Assembly: GCF_007954585.1 (NCBI RefSeq)
Contig: NZ_CP042382.1
Span: 3,717,194-3,781,193, forward strand
DNA: 64,000 bases
Origin: Pistricoccus aurantiacus
GTDB taxonomy: Bacteria > Pseudomonadota > Gammaproteobacteria > Pseudomonadales > Halomonadaceae
Reading direction: 5' to 3'
Shown here in pieces: positions 11,297 to 21,621 of the stretch. The notes under the pieces were generated by a model. It searched no databases. It saw only the letters and a program-made list of their open reading frames with translations, and was not told the DNA's origin. Made by a program: the position numbers and the translations under genes. Positions within the stretch are counted from its first letter, which is position 1. The number at the start of each line of letters is the position of its first letter.

Positions 11297-12316
11297 TTAC
11301 ATCAGATTGTTTTCTTTCAGATAAGCGGTCACCGAATCATAGACTTTCTGGGTCATGTCGTTCTTCTTGGCCCAGATCGCCCACTCCTCTTCGGCGATAT
11401 TGCGGAACTTGGCACGCTCCTCGTCGGACATGTCGATGATTTCGATATCCGGGTCCTGGCGTACCTTCTCCACGGCTTCCTGATCCAGTTCCTTGAGGGT
11501 GGCAACCATCTCGTCGGCCATGTCATCGACACTTTTTTCAAGCATGCTCTGCAGATCCTCCGGCAGGCTGTCCCAAATATCCTTGTTGAGGGAGACCGCG
11601 ACCATGGGCAGCGAATGGAAGCCGGGATAGTTGGGATAAGGCGCGAACTTGTAGAGGCCCTGCTCGTAGTTGGTGGCGAACACCGTATAGTCCGCGGCGT
11701 CGATCACGCCTTTTTCCAGAGCGGTGTAGACCTCGGAACCCGGCAGGTTCACCGGTGTGGCGCCGGCCTTCTCGAAGATGTTGTAGACCATGCCTTCCGG
11801 GGCGCGCAGCTTGAGTCCCTTGAGGTCATCGACGGTACGGATTGGACGCTTGGAGGGCAGCGCCTCGAGACCGGTGGCCGCGGCGCCGATCAGATGCAGG
11901 CCATAGGGCTCGACGAGCTCGTTGTAAAGCTCCTCACCGCCGGCATTGCGCATGTAGTCGAGGAATTCGTTGGGGTCGCCCCAGGCGCCCACCAGATTGC
12001 CCAGCATGCCGAAGGCCGGATCCTGGCCGGTAAAGTAGCTGGGGTCGGTGAGATGGCCCTGCAGAATACCGGAACTGACCGCCTGCAGCGTCTGATTGGC
12101 CTGAACCACCGCGTTGACCGGCAGGATTTCGATCTGGATGCGACCGTCGGACTGCTTCTCGACTTCTTCCGCCCAGGCTTTCTTGACCTCGAACTGCGGT
12201 TCGCCGGCGGTTTCCGAGGTCTGGAAGGTCCACTCGTACTCCGCAGCCTGGGCGCTCCAGGCCAGGGTACCGAGAATCGCGGCGGTCAGTAGCTTGAAGG
12301 AAATGGGTGCTGGCAT
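11297..12316 (-). CDS. dctP: TRAP transporter substrate-binding protein (DctP)
   Basis: 339 residues from ATG 12316. The frame is open to 12442, but MPAPISFKLLTAAILGTLAWSAQA is a clear signal peptide and the extra stretch is not. LRAPEGMVYN, with the conserved arginine that binds a carboxylate, and PGSEVYTALEKGVIDA are family hallmarks; the latter resembles the 2-oxoacid-binding branch (TakP). It is periplasmic. First gene of dctPQM, with its promoter within 12317-12490. The ligand is probably a carboxylate, possibly a sugar acid. Confidence 0.93.
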   Translation of the reverse strand: MPAPISFKLLTAAILGTLAWSAQAAEYEWTFQTSETAGEPQFEVKKAWAEEVEKQSDGRIQIEILPVNAVVQANQTLQAVSSGILQGHLTDPSYFTGQDPAFGMLGNLVGAWGDPNEFLDYMRNAGGEELYNELVEPYGLHLIGAAATGLEALPSKRPIRTVDDLKGLKLRAPEGMVYNIFEKAGATPVNLPGSEVYTALEKGVIDAADYTVFATNYEQGLYKFAPYPNYPGFHSLPMVAVSLNKDIWDSLPEDLQSMLEKSVDDMADEMVATLKELDQEAVEKVRQDPDIEIIDMSDEERAKFRNIAEEEWAIWAKKNDMTQKVYDSVTAYLKENNLM

Positions 12317-12493
12317 GGTCGGATGTCCCTGGTTTGTTGTTGAAGGTCGAACGGACTCGACGCTGCGTGTTCCACGCTTATGTGCAAGTCGAGTACTGCC
12401 TACGGCGCAGCGTAGACTAACGGCGAGCGCAGCGCTTTTCAATTTCGCCGGGTGCCCAATTCGACCGATGTTTGACGAACGTCAAATGACAAG

Positions 12494-12526
12494 AAAAAAG
12501 AGCCGCATCTTTCCTGGCATGCGGCT
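12494..12526 (-). terminator. Rho-independent terminator of gap
   Basis: Read on the minus strand: AGCCGCAT, a ten-base loop, ATGCGGCT, then CTTTTTTCTT. It lies 63 bases after the gap stop codon. Confidence 0.85.
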
Positions 12527-12588
12527 TCTGACTATAACGAAAGAAACGATATGACGGATACGCTCCTCACCGTTCCCGATAGATGGTT

Positions 12589-13596
12589 TTATCGATTCTT
12601 CGTCGCCTGCATGGCCAGGGCGGTATCCAGCATGCGGTTGGAAAATCCCCATTCGTTGTCGTACCAGGTCATGATCTTCACCAGACGACCGTTCACTCGG
12701 GTGTGATTGGTATCGAAGATGGCGGAATTGGGATTGTGATTGAAATCCACGGACACCAGGGGCAAGGCGTTGATCGCCAGCACCGGTGATGTCTCCGCCG
12801 CCCGCTCCATGATGGCGTTGATCTCTTCCTTGCTGGTCTCGCGTCCGGCGGTAAAGGTAAGGTCCACCAGAGAAACGTTGATCACCGGCACACGCACCGC
12901 CAGGCCGTCGAACTTGCCCTCCAGCTCCGGCAATACGCGGCTCACCGCGGCGGCGGCGCCGGTCTTGGTGGGAATCATCGAATGAGTGGCGCTGCGCGCT
13001 CGGTAGGGATCCTTGTGGTAGACGTCGGAAAGCGTCTGATCGTTGGTATAGGCATGCATGGTGGTCATCAAACCATTTTCAATACCCACGGCATCGTTGA
13101 GCACCTTGGCGACCGGAGCGAGACAGTTGGTGGTGCAGGAAGCGTTCGAGACGATCTTGTGCTCCGCGGTCAGCACGCCCTCGTTGACGCCATAGACCAC
13201 GGTGGCATCCGCGTCCGGGCTCGGGGCGGAAATCAGGACGCGCTCGGCACCGGCTTCCAGATGACGCGCCGCCTCCGCCCGCTTCTTGAAGAGCCCGGTG
13301 CACTCCATCACCAGGTCCACGTTCAGGCGCTTCCAGGGCAGCTTGCCGGGATCACGCTCGGAAAGGATCTCGATGCGATCGTCACCGACGCTGAGGCTGG
13401 TGTCGTCGTGCTGCACCGGTCGGGCAAAGCGACCGTGAGCGGTATCGAACTGCAGCAGATGGGCATTGATGGCGGCATCCCCCAGGTCGTTGATGGCGAC
13501 CACCTGAACGTGCTCGCGATAGCCACCTTCATAGAGCGCGCGAAGCACGTTGCGTCCGATACGGCCGAAACCGTTGATAGCGATTCTGAGAGTCAT
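12589..13596 (-). CDS. gap: Glyceraldehyde-3-phosphate dehydrogenase (type I)
   Basis: 335 residues from ATG 13596, beginning [16 protein letters not shown] (NAD-binding fold). The earlier in-frame codon at 13659 is not needed. The catalytic cysteine is in [11 protein letters not shown] near residue 152 and its histidine partner follows in the THSMIPT region. The protein converts glyceraldehyde 3-phosphate, the ED and galactonate-route product, to 1,3-bisphosphoglycerate. It is a single-gene unit with its own terminator and a HexR-like box in its promoter, as for the ED-linked gap genes of pseudomonads and Shewanella. Confidence 0.96.
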   Translation of the reverse strand: MTLRIAINGFGRIGRNVLRALYEGGYREHVQVVAINDLGDAAINAHLLQFDTAHGRFARPVQHDDTSLSVGDDRIEILSERDPGKLPWKRLNVDLVMECTGLFKKRAEAARHLEAGAERVLISAPSPDADATVVYGVNEGVLTAEHKIVSNASCTTNCLAPVAKVLNDAVGIENGLMTTMHAYTNDQTLSDVYHKDPYRARSATHSMIPTKTGAAAAVSRVLPELEGKFDGLAVRVPVINVSLVDLTFTAGRETSKEEINAIMERAAETSPVLAINALPLVSVDFNHNPNSAIFDTNHTRVNGRLVKIMTWYDNEWGFSNRMLDTALAMQATKNR

Positions 13597-13749
13597 GATG
13601 CGTACCTCGCGATGCAGTGATGTCTTGAATATCGACCAAACCGAAGGCGAGAGTTTCAATTATTTTTCCAAGATGACACCGGCCTGAAAACAGCGAGCCA
13701 ACGGTTCGTTTGCCTTTTTCCAATGTGCCGCAAGGCGTCAAAAGTTACA

Positions 13750-13778
13750 AGTATTTTTAGTAATTTTACTACATACAA
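13750..13778 (-). promoter_or_regulatory. gap promoter with HexR-like box in the spacer
   Basis: On the minus strand TTGTAT (13778-13773), 17 bases, then AATACT (13755-13750) form a modest sigma-70 promoter. The spacer contains, on the plus strand, AGTAATTTTACTACA at 13759-13773. It matches 14 of 15 positions of the HexR consensus TGTARTWWWAYTACA as I recall it. HexR bound here would block RNA polymerase. Confidence 0.7.
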
Positions 13779-13870
13779 TAAATTTATTTCCCTGATGATG
13801 CGGACAAACTGCATAATAACCGCTATTTTCTTTTTAGGCTGAGCTGACCGAGACTACCTATCCACACAAA

Positions 13871-13884
13871 GTAAGTAAACTTAC
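13871..13884. promoter_or_regulatory. Palindrome GTAAGT-AA-ACTTAC between glpR and gap
   Basis: Perfect 6-bp inverted arms around AA, ten bases from the glpR stop and about 90 upstream of the gap promoter. It shares the string AACTTACC with the HexR-like box next to zwf, but spacing differs from the consensus. A second, weaker regulator site for gap is possible. Confidence 0.4.
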
Positions 13885-13893
13885 CTACATTAT

Positions 13894-14652
13894 TTAAACC
13901 AGATATAGCGCCACATCCTGTTGCTTAAGCAAACGGCGTATATTGTCCGGCGGGTTGCGATCAGTGAATAGCGCGCTGATCTGTGAAAGATGGCCTTGGC
14001 GTACCACCGGATTGCGCTGAAACTTGGAATAGTCCGCCGCGAGAAAGACTTGCCGCGAGTTGCGAATGATCGCCTGGGCGACTCGAGCTTCCTGATAGTC
14101 GAACTCCAGCAGAGAGCCGTCCTCATCGATACCGCTGATACCGATGATGCCGACGTCCACCTTGAACTGATTGATAAAATCGATGGTCGCCTCGCCGATG
14201 ATCCCGCCATCCCGGGAACGAATCTGACCGCCGGCGATGATCAGCTTGAACTGCTCCTTGTGCTGCAGAATGGCGGCCACGTTGAGGTTATTGGTGATGA
14301 CCTCCAGGCTGCGATGCTCCAGCAGCGCCTGAGCGATGATCTCATTGGTGGTGCCGATATTGATAAACAGCGACGCATCCTCGGGAATCTGTCTAGCCAC
14401 CGCGGCAGCGATGCGCTGTTTGGCCTCGAGATTGAGGCTCTTACGCGTGGAGTAGGAAGTGTTGACGGTGCTGGATTCGAGGCTGGCGCCACCGTGAACC
14501 CGACGAACGCGATTCTTCTTCGCCAACTGGTTGAGATCGCGGCGGATCGTCTGCGGCGTCACCGCGAAGTGATCCGCCAACTGCTCAATGCTGGTATAGC
14601 CCTGGCGGCCGACCATGTCGATGATGCCTTCCCGACGTTGCTGCTGATTCAT
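13894..14652 (-). CDS. glpR: Glycerol-3-phosphate regulon repressor, DeoR family
   Basis: 252 residues. An N-terminal winged helix holds TSIEQLADHFAVTPQTIRRD (about residues 20-39), the DeoR-family recognition segment, followed by KNRVRRVHGGA. The C-terminal domain has NIGTTNEIIAQAL and TNNLNVAAIL, which bind a sugar phosphate. Sequence and vicinity of glpFKD identify it as GlpR, which releases DNA when glycerol 3-phosphate binds. Its ATG overlaps the stop of the upstream oxidoreductase gene by four bases (ATGA), so the two are translated together. Confidence 0.93.
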   Translation of the reverse strand: MNQQQRREGIIDMVGRQGYTSIEQLADHFAVTPQTIRRDLNQLAKKNRVRRVHGGASLESSTVNTSYSTRKSLNLEAKQRIAAAVARQIPEDASLFINIGTTNEIIAQALLEHRSLEVITNNLNVAAILQHKEQFKLIIAGGQIRSRDGGIIGEATIDFINQFKVDVGIIGISGIDEDGSLLEFDYQEARVAQAIIRNSRQVFLAADYSKFQRNPVVRQGHLSQISALFTDRNPPDNIRRLLKQQDVALYLV

Positions 14653-15749
14653 GAGACTTTTCCGCTTTTCTCGTCGAGTCTTATCCAGCGTCCTTGTCGA
14701 GCGCTGTCGAGCCCTCTCTCGAGAAGCCGCATGACCTCGGTCGCCGCCTCCAGGGTGACCGGCGGCGGCGCTCCCTCGATCAGGGTGGCGGCGATACCCG
14801 AGTAGTAGGCGCAGTAGTCACCGGGCACTGCTGATACCATGCGGTGCGCCGGCTTATCCTGACCTTCGTCGAGCAGCAGGCTGCCGGGAGACGGATCCTG
14901 TCCCCAGCCGGGGAATGGCCTGCGCCCTTCCTTGAGCCAGGCTTCCTGGGGGTCCAGACCGTAAGTGATGTAACTGCCCCGGGTGCCGTTGACGCGAAAG
15001 CGCGGCGTCGACTCCGCTATCAGGGTACCGGCGGATAGCGAAACCCGTAGGCGATCGTATGTCAGCAGGGCAAGGAAATCATCGTCCACTTCGGCGCCGT
15101 CGCGGGCGCTCATCAGATCCAGCAGAATGCCCCGGGGCATGCCGAACAGCCTCAGTGCCTGATCGAGTAGGTGAGGCCCGAGATCGTACCAGACGCCGCC
15201 GCCAGGCTGATGCCGATCCCGCCAGCGGTCGCTGACTTGGGGCCGAAAACGATCGAAACGCGATTCCAGCGTCACGATCCGCCCCAGGGTACCCGCTTCA
15301 AGCATGGCCTCGAGGGTCAGAAAATCGCTGTCCCAGCGGCGATTGTGGAACACGCTGAGCAGCCGTTCGGCGGTTCTGGCCTGTGCTTCAAGCCGCCTGG
15401 CTTCGGAAAGCGTCAGGGTGAAGGGCTTGTCCACCACCACGTGCTTGCCGGCATCCAGCGCCGCCCTGGCACTGGAAAAATGCGTATCGTTGGGAGTGGC
15501 GATCACCACCAGCTCGATATCCGGCCGCGCCAGCAGGTGATCCAGGCGGCGTTCCACCTCGACCTCCGGCAGATCGCCGTGAACCCGCTCCGCCTGGCTG
15601 CTGACCACCGCGACAAGTTCGAGCTCGGCGCAGGCCTGGATAAGCGGCGCGTGAAAGGTGCGCCCGGACATGCCGTAGCCCACCAGCGCCGTCTTCATGA
15701 CCCGGGGCAGGCTTTCCGATTTTTCCTCTGACATGGCGTTATCACTCAT
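14649..15749 (-). CDS. Gfo/Idh/MocA family oxidoreductase (YdgJ/YhhX-like)
   Basis: 366 residues from ATG 15749. ATGs at 15734 and 15698 (MKTALVGYGMSG) are alternatives, and none has a strong ribosome site. The Rossmann loop is VGYGMSGRTFHAP. VVDKPFTLTLSEA, with the conserved Lys-Pro, is the family signature, and GGGVWYDLGPHLLDQ carries the active-site histidine. It is an NAD(P)-dependent dehydrogenase of a sugar, cyclitol or related compound, substrate unknown. It sits upstream of glpR in a coupled pair, divergent from mgsA, so it may be under the same control as glycerol metabolism. Confidence 0.85.
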   Translation of the reverse strand: MSDNAMSEEKSESLPRVMKTALVGYGMSGRTFHAPLIQACAELELVAVVSSQAERVHGDLPEVEVERRLDHLLARPDIELVVIATPNDTHFSSARAALDAGKHVVVDKPFTLTLSEARRLEAQARTAERLLSVFHNRRWDSDFLTLEAMLEAGTLGRIVTLESRFDRFRPQVSDRWRDRHQPGGGVWYDLGPHLLDQALRLFGMPRGILLDLMSARDGAEVDDDFLALLTYDRLRVSLSAGTLIAESTPRFRVNGTRGSYITYGLDPQEAWLKEGRRPFPGWGQDPSPGSLLLDEGQDKPAHRMVSAVPGDYCAYYSGIAATLIEGAPPPVTLEAATEVMRLLERGLDSARQGRWIRLDEKSGKVS

Positions 15750-15830
15750 TTTGTCTATGCGCGAAATGATACAGTAACCGGCGATAGCAACGTCAAAATG
15801 CCTGACCACAAAGACTACCGGGATAACAAG

Positions 15831-16307
15831 ATGACACACCCCAGCCCTCGCAAGATCGCCCAGCGTACGCTTCCCGCGCGCAAACGCATCGCCCTGATCG
15901 CTCACGACGACAAGAAGCAGGAAATGCTCGACTGGGCCACCCGCTGGCAATCCACCCTGGCGAAACATGAGTTGGTGGGCACCGGCACCACCGCGGGGCG
16001 CATCGCTCGCCACCTCGGCCTCGAGGTGGAGGCGCTGATGAGCGGCCCCCTGGGCGGTGATCAGCAGATCGGCACGCGCATTACCGAGCAGAAACTCGAT
16101 GTGCTGATCTTCTTCTGGGATCCTTTCTCGCCCCAGCCCCACGATCCGGATATCAAGGCGCTATTGCGTCTGGCCGCCCTGTGGAACATCCCCGTGGCCT
16201 GCAACGCGGCAAGCGCGGATTTCATTCTCAGTTCACCCCGACTGAGCGAGGATTACTCGATAGACATCCCGGATACCCAGGACTGGATGGCCCGGCGCAG
16301 CGTCTAA
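15831..16307 (+). CDS. mgsA: Methylglyoxal synthase
   Basis: 158 residues from ATG 15831, which has CGGGA upstream; ATG 15798 has no ribosome site. The protein matches MgsA along its whole length: RTLPARKRIALIAHD at the start, TGTTAGRI, SGPLGGDQQIG with the catalytic aspartate region, and LIFFWDPFSPQPHDPDIKAL in two parts. It turns dihydroxyacetone phosphate into methylglyoxal when phosphate is short. DHAP is what GlpD makes from glycerol 3-phosphate, so its place beside the glp genes fits. Confidence 0.96.
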   Translation: MTHPSPRKIAQRTLPARKRIALIAHDDKKQEMLDWATRWQSTLAKHELVGTGTTAGRIARHLGLEVEALMSGPLGGDQQIGTRITEQKLDVLIFFWDPFSPQPHDPDIKALLRLAALWNIPVACNAASADFILSSPRLSEDYSIDIPDTQDWMARRSV

Positions 16308-16325
16308 GCACAAGCCGCCTTCAGC

Positions 16326-16360
16326 CAAAAAGAAAGCGCCGACCGGCGGCGCTCTCTTTA
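16326..16360. terminator. Shared terminator between mgsA and the DJ-1 gene
   Basis: AGCGCCG, a five-base loop, CGGCGCT. The minus-strand reading ends in TTTCTTTTTGG, strong for the DJ-1 gene. The plus reading (CTCTCTTTA) is weaker. Confidence 0.75.
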
Positions 16361-16398
16361 TGACGCGAATGGATGGGGCGAACTGAAAAGATCGTCTA

Positions 16399-16980
16399 TC
16401 AAAGACTGATACGGGTGCCCAGCACGTCCAGAAACGCCGCCAGCCAGGCGGGATGTGCCGGCCAGGCCGGAGCGGTGACCAGGTTGCCGTCGACCTCGAC
16501 GCCGTCGATGGGGATATCCGCGAACTCACCGCCGGCGAGGGTCACCTCTGGCGCGCAGGCCGGGTAGGCGGACACCCTGCATCCCTTGATCACTTCTGCG
16601 GCAGCCAGTACCTGGGCGCCATGACAGACCGCGGCGATGGGCTTCTTCTCGTCCGCGAAGTGACGCACCATCTTGATGACTTCCGGATTCAGGCGTAGAT
16701 ACTCCGGTGCGCGGCCACCGGCGATCACCAGGGCGTCATAGTCTGCTGCCTTGATTTCCGCGAAGGTGGCGTTGAGCACGAAGTTGTGTCCGGGCTTCTC
16801 GGTATAGGTCTGGTCGCCTTCGAAGTCATGAATGGCGGTCTTGATGTAGTCGTCCTTTTGCTTGTCCGGGCAGACCGCATCCACCCGGTGCCCTACCATC
16901 TGCAAGGCCTGAAAAGGCACCATCACTTCATAGTCTTCGGCGAAATCGCCGACCAGCATCAGAATACGTTTTGCAGCCAT
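16399..16980 (-). CDS. DJ-1/PfpI family protein (possible glyoxalase III/deglycase)
   Basis: 193 residues from ATG 16980 ([18 protein letters not shown]). The frame extends further upstream, but that part is not family-like. The nucleophile cysteine is in [10 protein letters not shown] near residue 105, on the tight elbow typical of the family, and the acidic partner is in the DFAEDYE stretch. DJ-1 proteins variously act as glyoxalases, deglycases or proteases. It lies 102 bases after glpD in the same direction and faces mgsA, which makes methylglyoxal, so detoxifying that compound is a sensible but untested role. Confidence 0.82.
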   Translation of the reverse strand: MAAKRILMLVGDFAEDYEVMVPFQALQMVGHRVDAVCPDKQKDDYIKTAIHDFEGDQTYTEKPGHNFVLNATFAEIKAADYDALVIAGGRAPEYLRLNPEVIKMVRHFADEKKPIAAVCHGAQVLAAAEVIKGCRVSAYPACAPEVTLAGGEFADIPIDGVEVDGNLVTAPAWPAHPAWLAAFLDVLGTRISL

Positions 16981-17082
16981 GGGATTGATTCCTGTCTTGT
17001 TGGTCGATGGGGCCAGGCCCCTGTGTCTCCGGTATGGATCGTCGAATGATTGAACCATCCCACCGGTAGCTGTCGGCGCTCG

Positions 17083-18762
17083 CTACCATTTCAAGGTTTC
17101 GAAATGGGGAGCGCCGTCTTTCTCGTTCGCATGGCTGGGAGCTTCCGCTCCGTGATCACCGTGCCTGTTGAAATATTCGTCGAAACGCGCCTTGGCCTGA
17201 TCGCCGAAGAGAATTTCGCAAGCCTCCTTCAAGCCGGGAGAATGCCGAATCTCCTCGTCCCGCACCACCAGGGAGATCTTCGAGCGCCGCCGCAGGAAGT
17301 CCTCGAGACGCACGATCATTTCACGGTGGCGCGCCTGATCGAGCTCGCAGCGCAGGTACTCGGTGCCCTCGATCAGCAGCTCGCCCTGGCGCGGGTCCTC
17401 ACGAATCTTCTCGAGCATGGCCAAGGCGCCGGCGCCGTATCGCCGCCACAGGCGGATCGACAAGGGTTCGGAGGAATCTGCCGGGGTCATGGCATCCAGC
17501 TCCATCAGCTGCGCCTGGTGCATGAACTCCCGCTTGACCGGCGCCGGGGGCTCGCCGTACCAGCGATAGTTCGGATGAGAAATCGTTACCCCCAGCCGTT
17601 TTACCTCCTCGACGACTTCTTCTCCCACGTTGAGGCAGTCGGTCAGCTTGCCGCCGAAGATACTGATATGAGCATCGCCTTCGTGGGTGTCGATGGCATG
17701 CTTGCGCGACAGCTGCAGGAAGTCACGATTCTTGCCGCTGCCGGGCTTGACCGCGAGAGAGCGCACGCCGCAGCGGGTGGCGATGATGTCGTCCCGGCTC
17801 AACGGCTTTTCCAGGGTGAGACGCTTGTTGATGTTATCCAGCACGAACTGGATGTCGTCGTCGGTCACCTGCACCTCCGGGCTTTCCATGCGCGTATCCG
17901 TGGTGCCGATACAGGTGCGCGGCCCCATGGGAATGACGAAGAACAGACGCCCCTCGTCGTCGAAGAAGGCCAGCACCCGCCGGCGATCCGTCAGCCGCGG
18001 TACGATCAGGTGGATGCCCTTCGAATAGGCGTGCTTGTGCGGGGTCTGCTGCTTGCTCAGCGCGTTGTGCTCATCCACCCAGGGGCCGGCGGCGTTGATC
18101 AGGACCTTGGCGCGAATATCGAAGGTATCCTCGGTCATGACGTTGCGCGCCTGAACGATCCAGGTGTCGTTTTCCCTCTGAGCGCCCAGGGATTCGACAT
18201 AGTTGGCGGCAACAGTGCCGTGATTCAGCGCGGTACGCACGAAGTTGAAGACAAAGCGCGCGTCATTGTCGTGAAGATAGGCATCGGAATATTCAAAACC
18301 GCCGACCGCCTCACGAGTATCGATGATCGATTCGCGATGCTTGATGGCTTTCGGCGTCAGGAAACTCGGCATTCGCGTGAAGCAGTTGCCCATGAACCAG
18401 TAGAGCCAGGTACCGGACCATAGATAGCTGGGACGATAGCGAAACCCCTTGGCGATGGTGGTCAGGAAGCGAATTTCCTGAACCGTGGAAGGAAAACTCT
18501 TGATCAGATGGTTGCGGCTCTTGCAGAGCTTGCGTACCAGCGCGAAATCATAGCTTTCCATATATTTGATGCCCCCCCAGACCAGGTTGGAGGAATGCAT
18601 GCTGGTACCGCTGGCGAAGTCGCCTCGATCAATCAGCGCCACTCTGACGCCCTTGCCGGCCAGCGCCGCGGCGGCGGAGGCACCGTTGATACCGCCGCCG
18701 ATGATCAGTACGTCAAAGGCATCGTCGGTCAGTTTTTCGATATTGCTGTTGCGCAGTTGCAT
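17083..18762 (-). CDS. glpD: Aerobic glycerol-3-phosphate dehydrogenase
   Basis: 559 residues, longer than E. coli GlpD (about 500), with an extra hydrophilic C-terminal tail. The FAD site is DVLIIGGGINGAS near residues 18-30, followed by DRGDFASGTSMHSSNLVWGG, both GlpD hallmarks. It oxidises glycerol 3-phosphate to DHAP at the inner membrane and feeds electrons to ubiquinone. Third gene of glpF-glpK-glpD, 86 bases after glpK. Confidence 0.96.
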   Translation of the reverse strand: MQLRNSNIEKLTDDAFDVLIIGGGINGASAAAALAGKGVRVALIDRGDFASGTSMHSSNLVWGGIKYMESYDFALVRKLCKSRNHLIKSFPSTVQEIRFLTTIAKGFRYRPSYLWSGTWLYWFMGNCFTRMPSFLTPKAIKHRESIIDTREAVGGFEYSDAYLHDNDARFVFNFVRTALNHGTVAANYVESLGAQRENDTWIVQARNVMTEDTFDIRAKVLINAAGPWVDEHNALSKQQTPHKHAYSKGIHLIVPRLTDRRRVLAFFDDEGRLFFVIPMGPRTCIGTTDTRMESPEVQVTDDDIQFVLDNINKRLTLEKPLSRDDIIATRCGVRSLAVKPGSGKNRDFLQLSRKHAIDTHEGDAHISIFGGKLTDCLNVGEEVVEEVKRLGVTISHPNYRWYGEPPAPVKREFMHQAQLMELDAMTPADSSEPLSIRLWRRYGAGALAMLEKIREDPRQGELLIEGTEYLRCELDQARHREMIVRLEDFLRRRSKISLVVRDEEIRHSPGLKEACEILFGDQAKARFDEYFNRHGDHGAEAPSHANEKDGAPHFETLKW

Positions 18763-18848
18763 GATGAGATCCTGTCAGATGAGGAGTCGCGCCGCCTGGC
18801 GGCTTCCAGACGGCGACATGGGCGTTTCACTCGAGCCTCGTTCGAGCG

Positions 18849-20378
<1,530 letters not shown>

Positions 20379-20422
20379 TTAGCGACACTCTTATGACTTT
20401 TTGTTGTACGGGTATAGTCAGA

Positions 20423-21271
20423 TCAATCGCGCTTGGACGCGGGAGTCGGGTTGCCCTTCGACACCACCGGATGGCGTTTAGACCACCATCTTTCGGTGGC
20501 GAAATCCGCGCTCAAGCAGGCCAGGATCACGATCAGGGCGATCGCCATGGCCAGTGGGCTGCCGTCGACGAATACATGGCGATAGAAGAGTCCGCCGGCA
20601 GCGCCGCCGATCAACGGCCCGACCACGGGAATCCAGGCATACTTCCAGTTCGAACCGCCCTTGCCGGCCACCGGCAGGAAAAAGTGCGCCAGTCGCGGGC
20701 CCAGATCCCGAGCCGGATTGATGGCATAGCCGGTGGTGCCGCCCAGGGACAGACCAATCGCGAGCACTAGCAGTCCGATGATCAACGGATTGAGGCCTTC
20801 GGTGAACTCGTTGGCGCCGATGGCCAGTACGCTGAGAACGAGCACGAAAGTGCCGATGATTTCACTCATCAGGTTGGAAGGTGTGTGGGGAATGGCGGGA
20901 TCGGTACAGAAGACCGCCAGCTTGGCGCCCTTGTCTTCGGTTACCTGCCAGTGCGGGTAGTAATGTAGCCACACCACCACCGCGCCGATGAAGGCGCCGA
21001 TCATCTGCCCCAGGATATAGGCGGGAACCTTGCCCCAGGGAAATTCTCCTATCACCGCCAGGCCAACGGTGACCGCGGGGTTGATGTGAGCGCCGCTGAT
21101 GTCGCCAACCGCGTAGATGGCCATTGCGACACCCAGACCCCAACCGAAGGTAATGACGATCCAGCCACTCGCCTCGGCTTTCGAGCGCTTGAGCACGACG
21201 CCGGCCACGACGCCGCCGCCGAAGATGATGAGAATCATCGTGCCGAAGAGTTCACCTAGAAAAGGTGTCAT
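20423..21271 (-). CDS. glpF: Glycerol facilitator (aquaglyceroporin)
   Basis: 282 residues from ATG 21271, which has AGGAGGTGCTC upstream; the frame extends to 21352 but needlessly. Both half-helix motifs are present: HINPAVTVGL near residue 67 and AINPARDLGPR near 203. The aspartate after the second NPAR marks glycerol-conducting channels rather than water channels. Six membrane segments. First gene of glpFKD, probably repressed by GlpR through sites upstream. Confidence 0.96.
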   Translation of the reverse strand: MTPFLGELFGTMILIIFGGGVVAGVVLKRSKAEASGWIVITFGWGLGVAMAIYAVGDISGAHINPAVTVGLAVIGEFPWGKVPAYILGQMIGAFIGAVVVWLHYYPHWQVTEDKGAKLAVFCTDPAIPHTPSNLMSEIIGTFVLVLSVLAIGANEFTEGLNPLIIGLLVLAIGLSLGGTTGYAINPARDLGPRLAHFFLPVAGKGGSNWKYAWIPVVGPLIGGAAGGLFYRHVFVDGSPLAMAIALIVILACLSADFATERWWSKRHPVVSKGNPTPASKRD

Positions 21272-21354
21272 GAGCACCTCCTTTGCCTTGTAGTTGTTGG
21301 GTTGTGAAACAGCGGAAGGCTTTTCCGCCACGACGAACCCTTGAGGCAACATCT

Positions 21355-21397
21355 TAAGTTCGTTTATGAATACTAGTGTTTATTTTCGAACTTTTCC
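21355..21397 (-). promoter_or_regulatory. Two candidate GlpR operators upstream of glpF
   Basis: On the minus strand AGTATTCATAAACGAACTTA (21374-21355) matches about 16 of 20 positions of the E. coli GlpR consensus as I recall it. The adjoining AAAGTTCGAAAATAAACACT segment (up to 21397) matches about 14. Both contain TTCG/CGAA half sites, and they lie about 85-125 bases before the glpF start. Confidence 0.45.
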
Positions 21398-21510
21398 AAC
21401 AAACTGCTCAAAAAAGTCAGGTAAAAATAAACATCTGTTTTTAAAAGTTAAATATCATTATTGATACAAAAAGACGTGCTGCGGGTCTTGTAGTAACCGA
21501 ACGGACACTA

Positions 21511-21560
21511 AAAAATAAAAAACCGCACGAATATTCGAAAACGAACATTCGTGCGGTTTT
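21511..21560 (-). terminator. Terminator of zwf-pgl-eda, containing a GlpR-like palindrome
   Basis: A stem of 18 pairs (21519-21537 with 21542-21560, one mismatch) around AAAA, followed on the minus strand by TTTTATTTTTTAG. It lies 62 bases after eda. The top of the stem, AATATTCGAAAACGAACATT (21530-21549), also matches the recalled GlpR consensus at about 18 of 20 positions. The remaining 240 bases to glpF hold its promoter region. Confidence 0.85.
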
Positions 21561-21621
21561 TAGATATGCAAGGTATTCTAATTGAGTCGGTGGAGCCTGC
21601 CCTTGAAAGACAGCCAATCGC

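Noticed and set aside
10691..12292. 533-codon plus-strand ORF
   Set aside because: Antisense shadow of dctQ and dctP.
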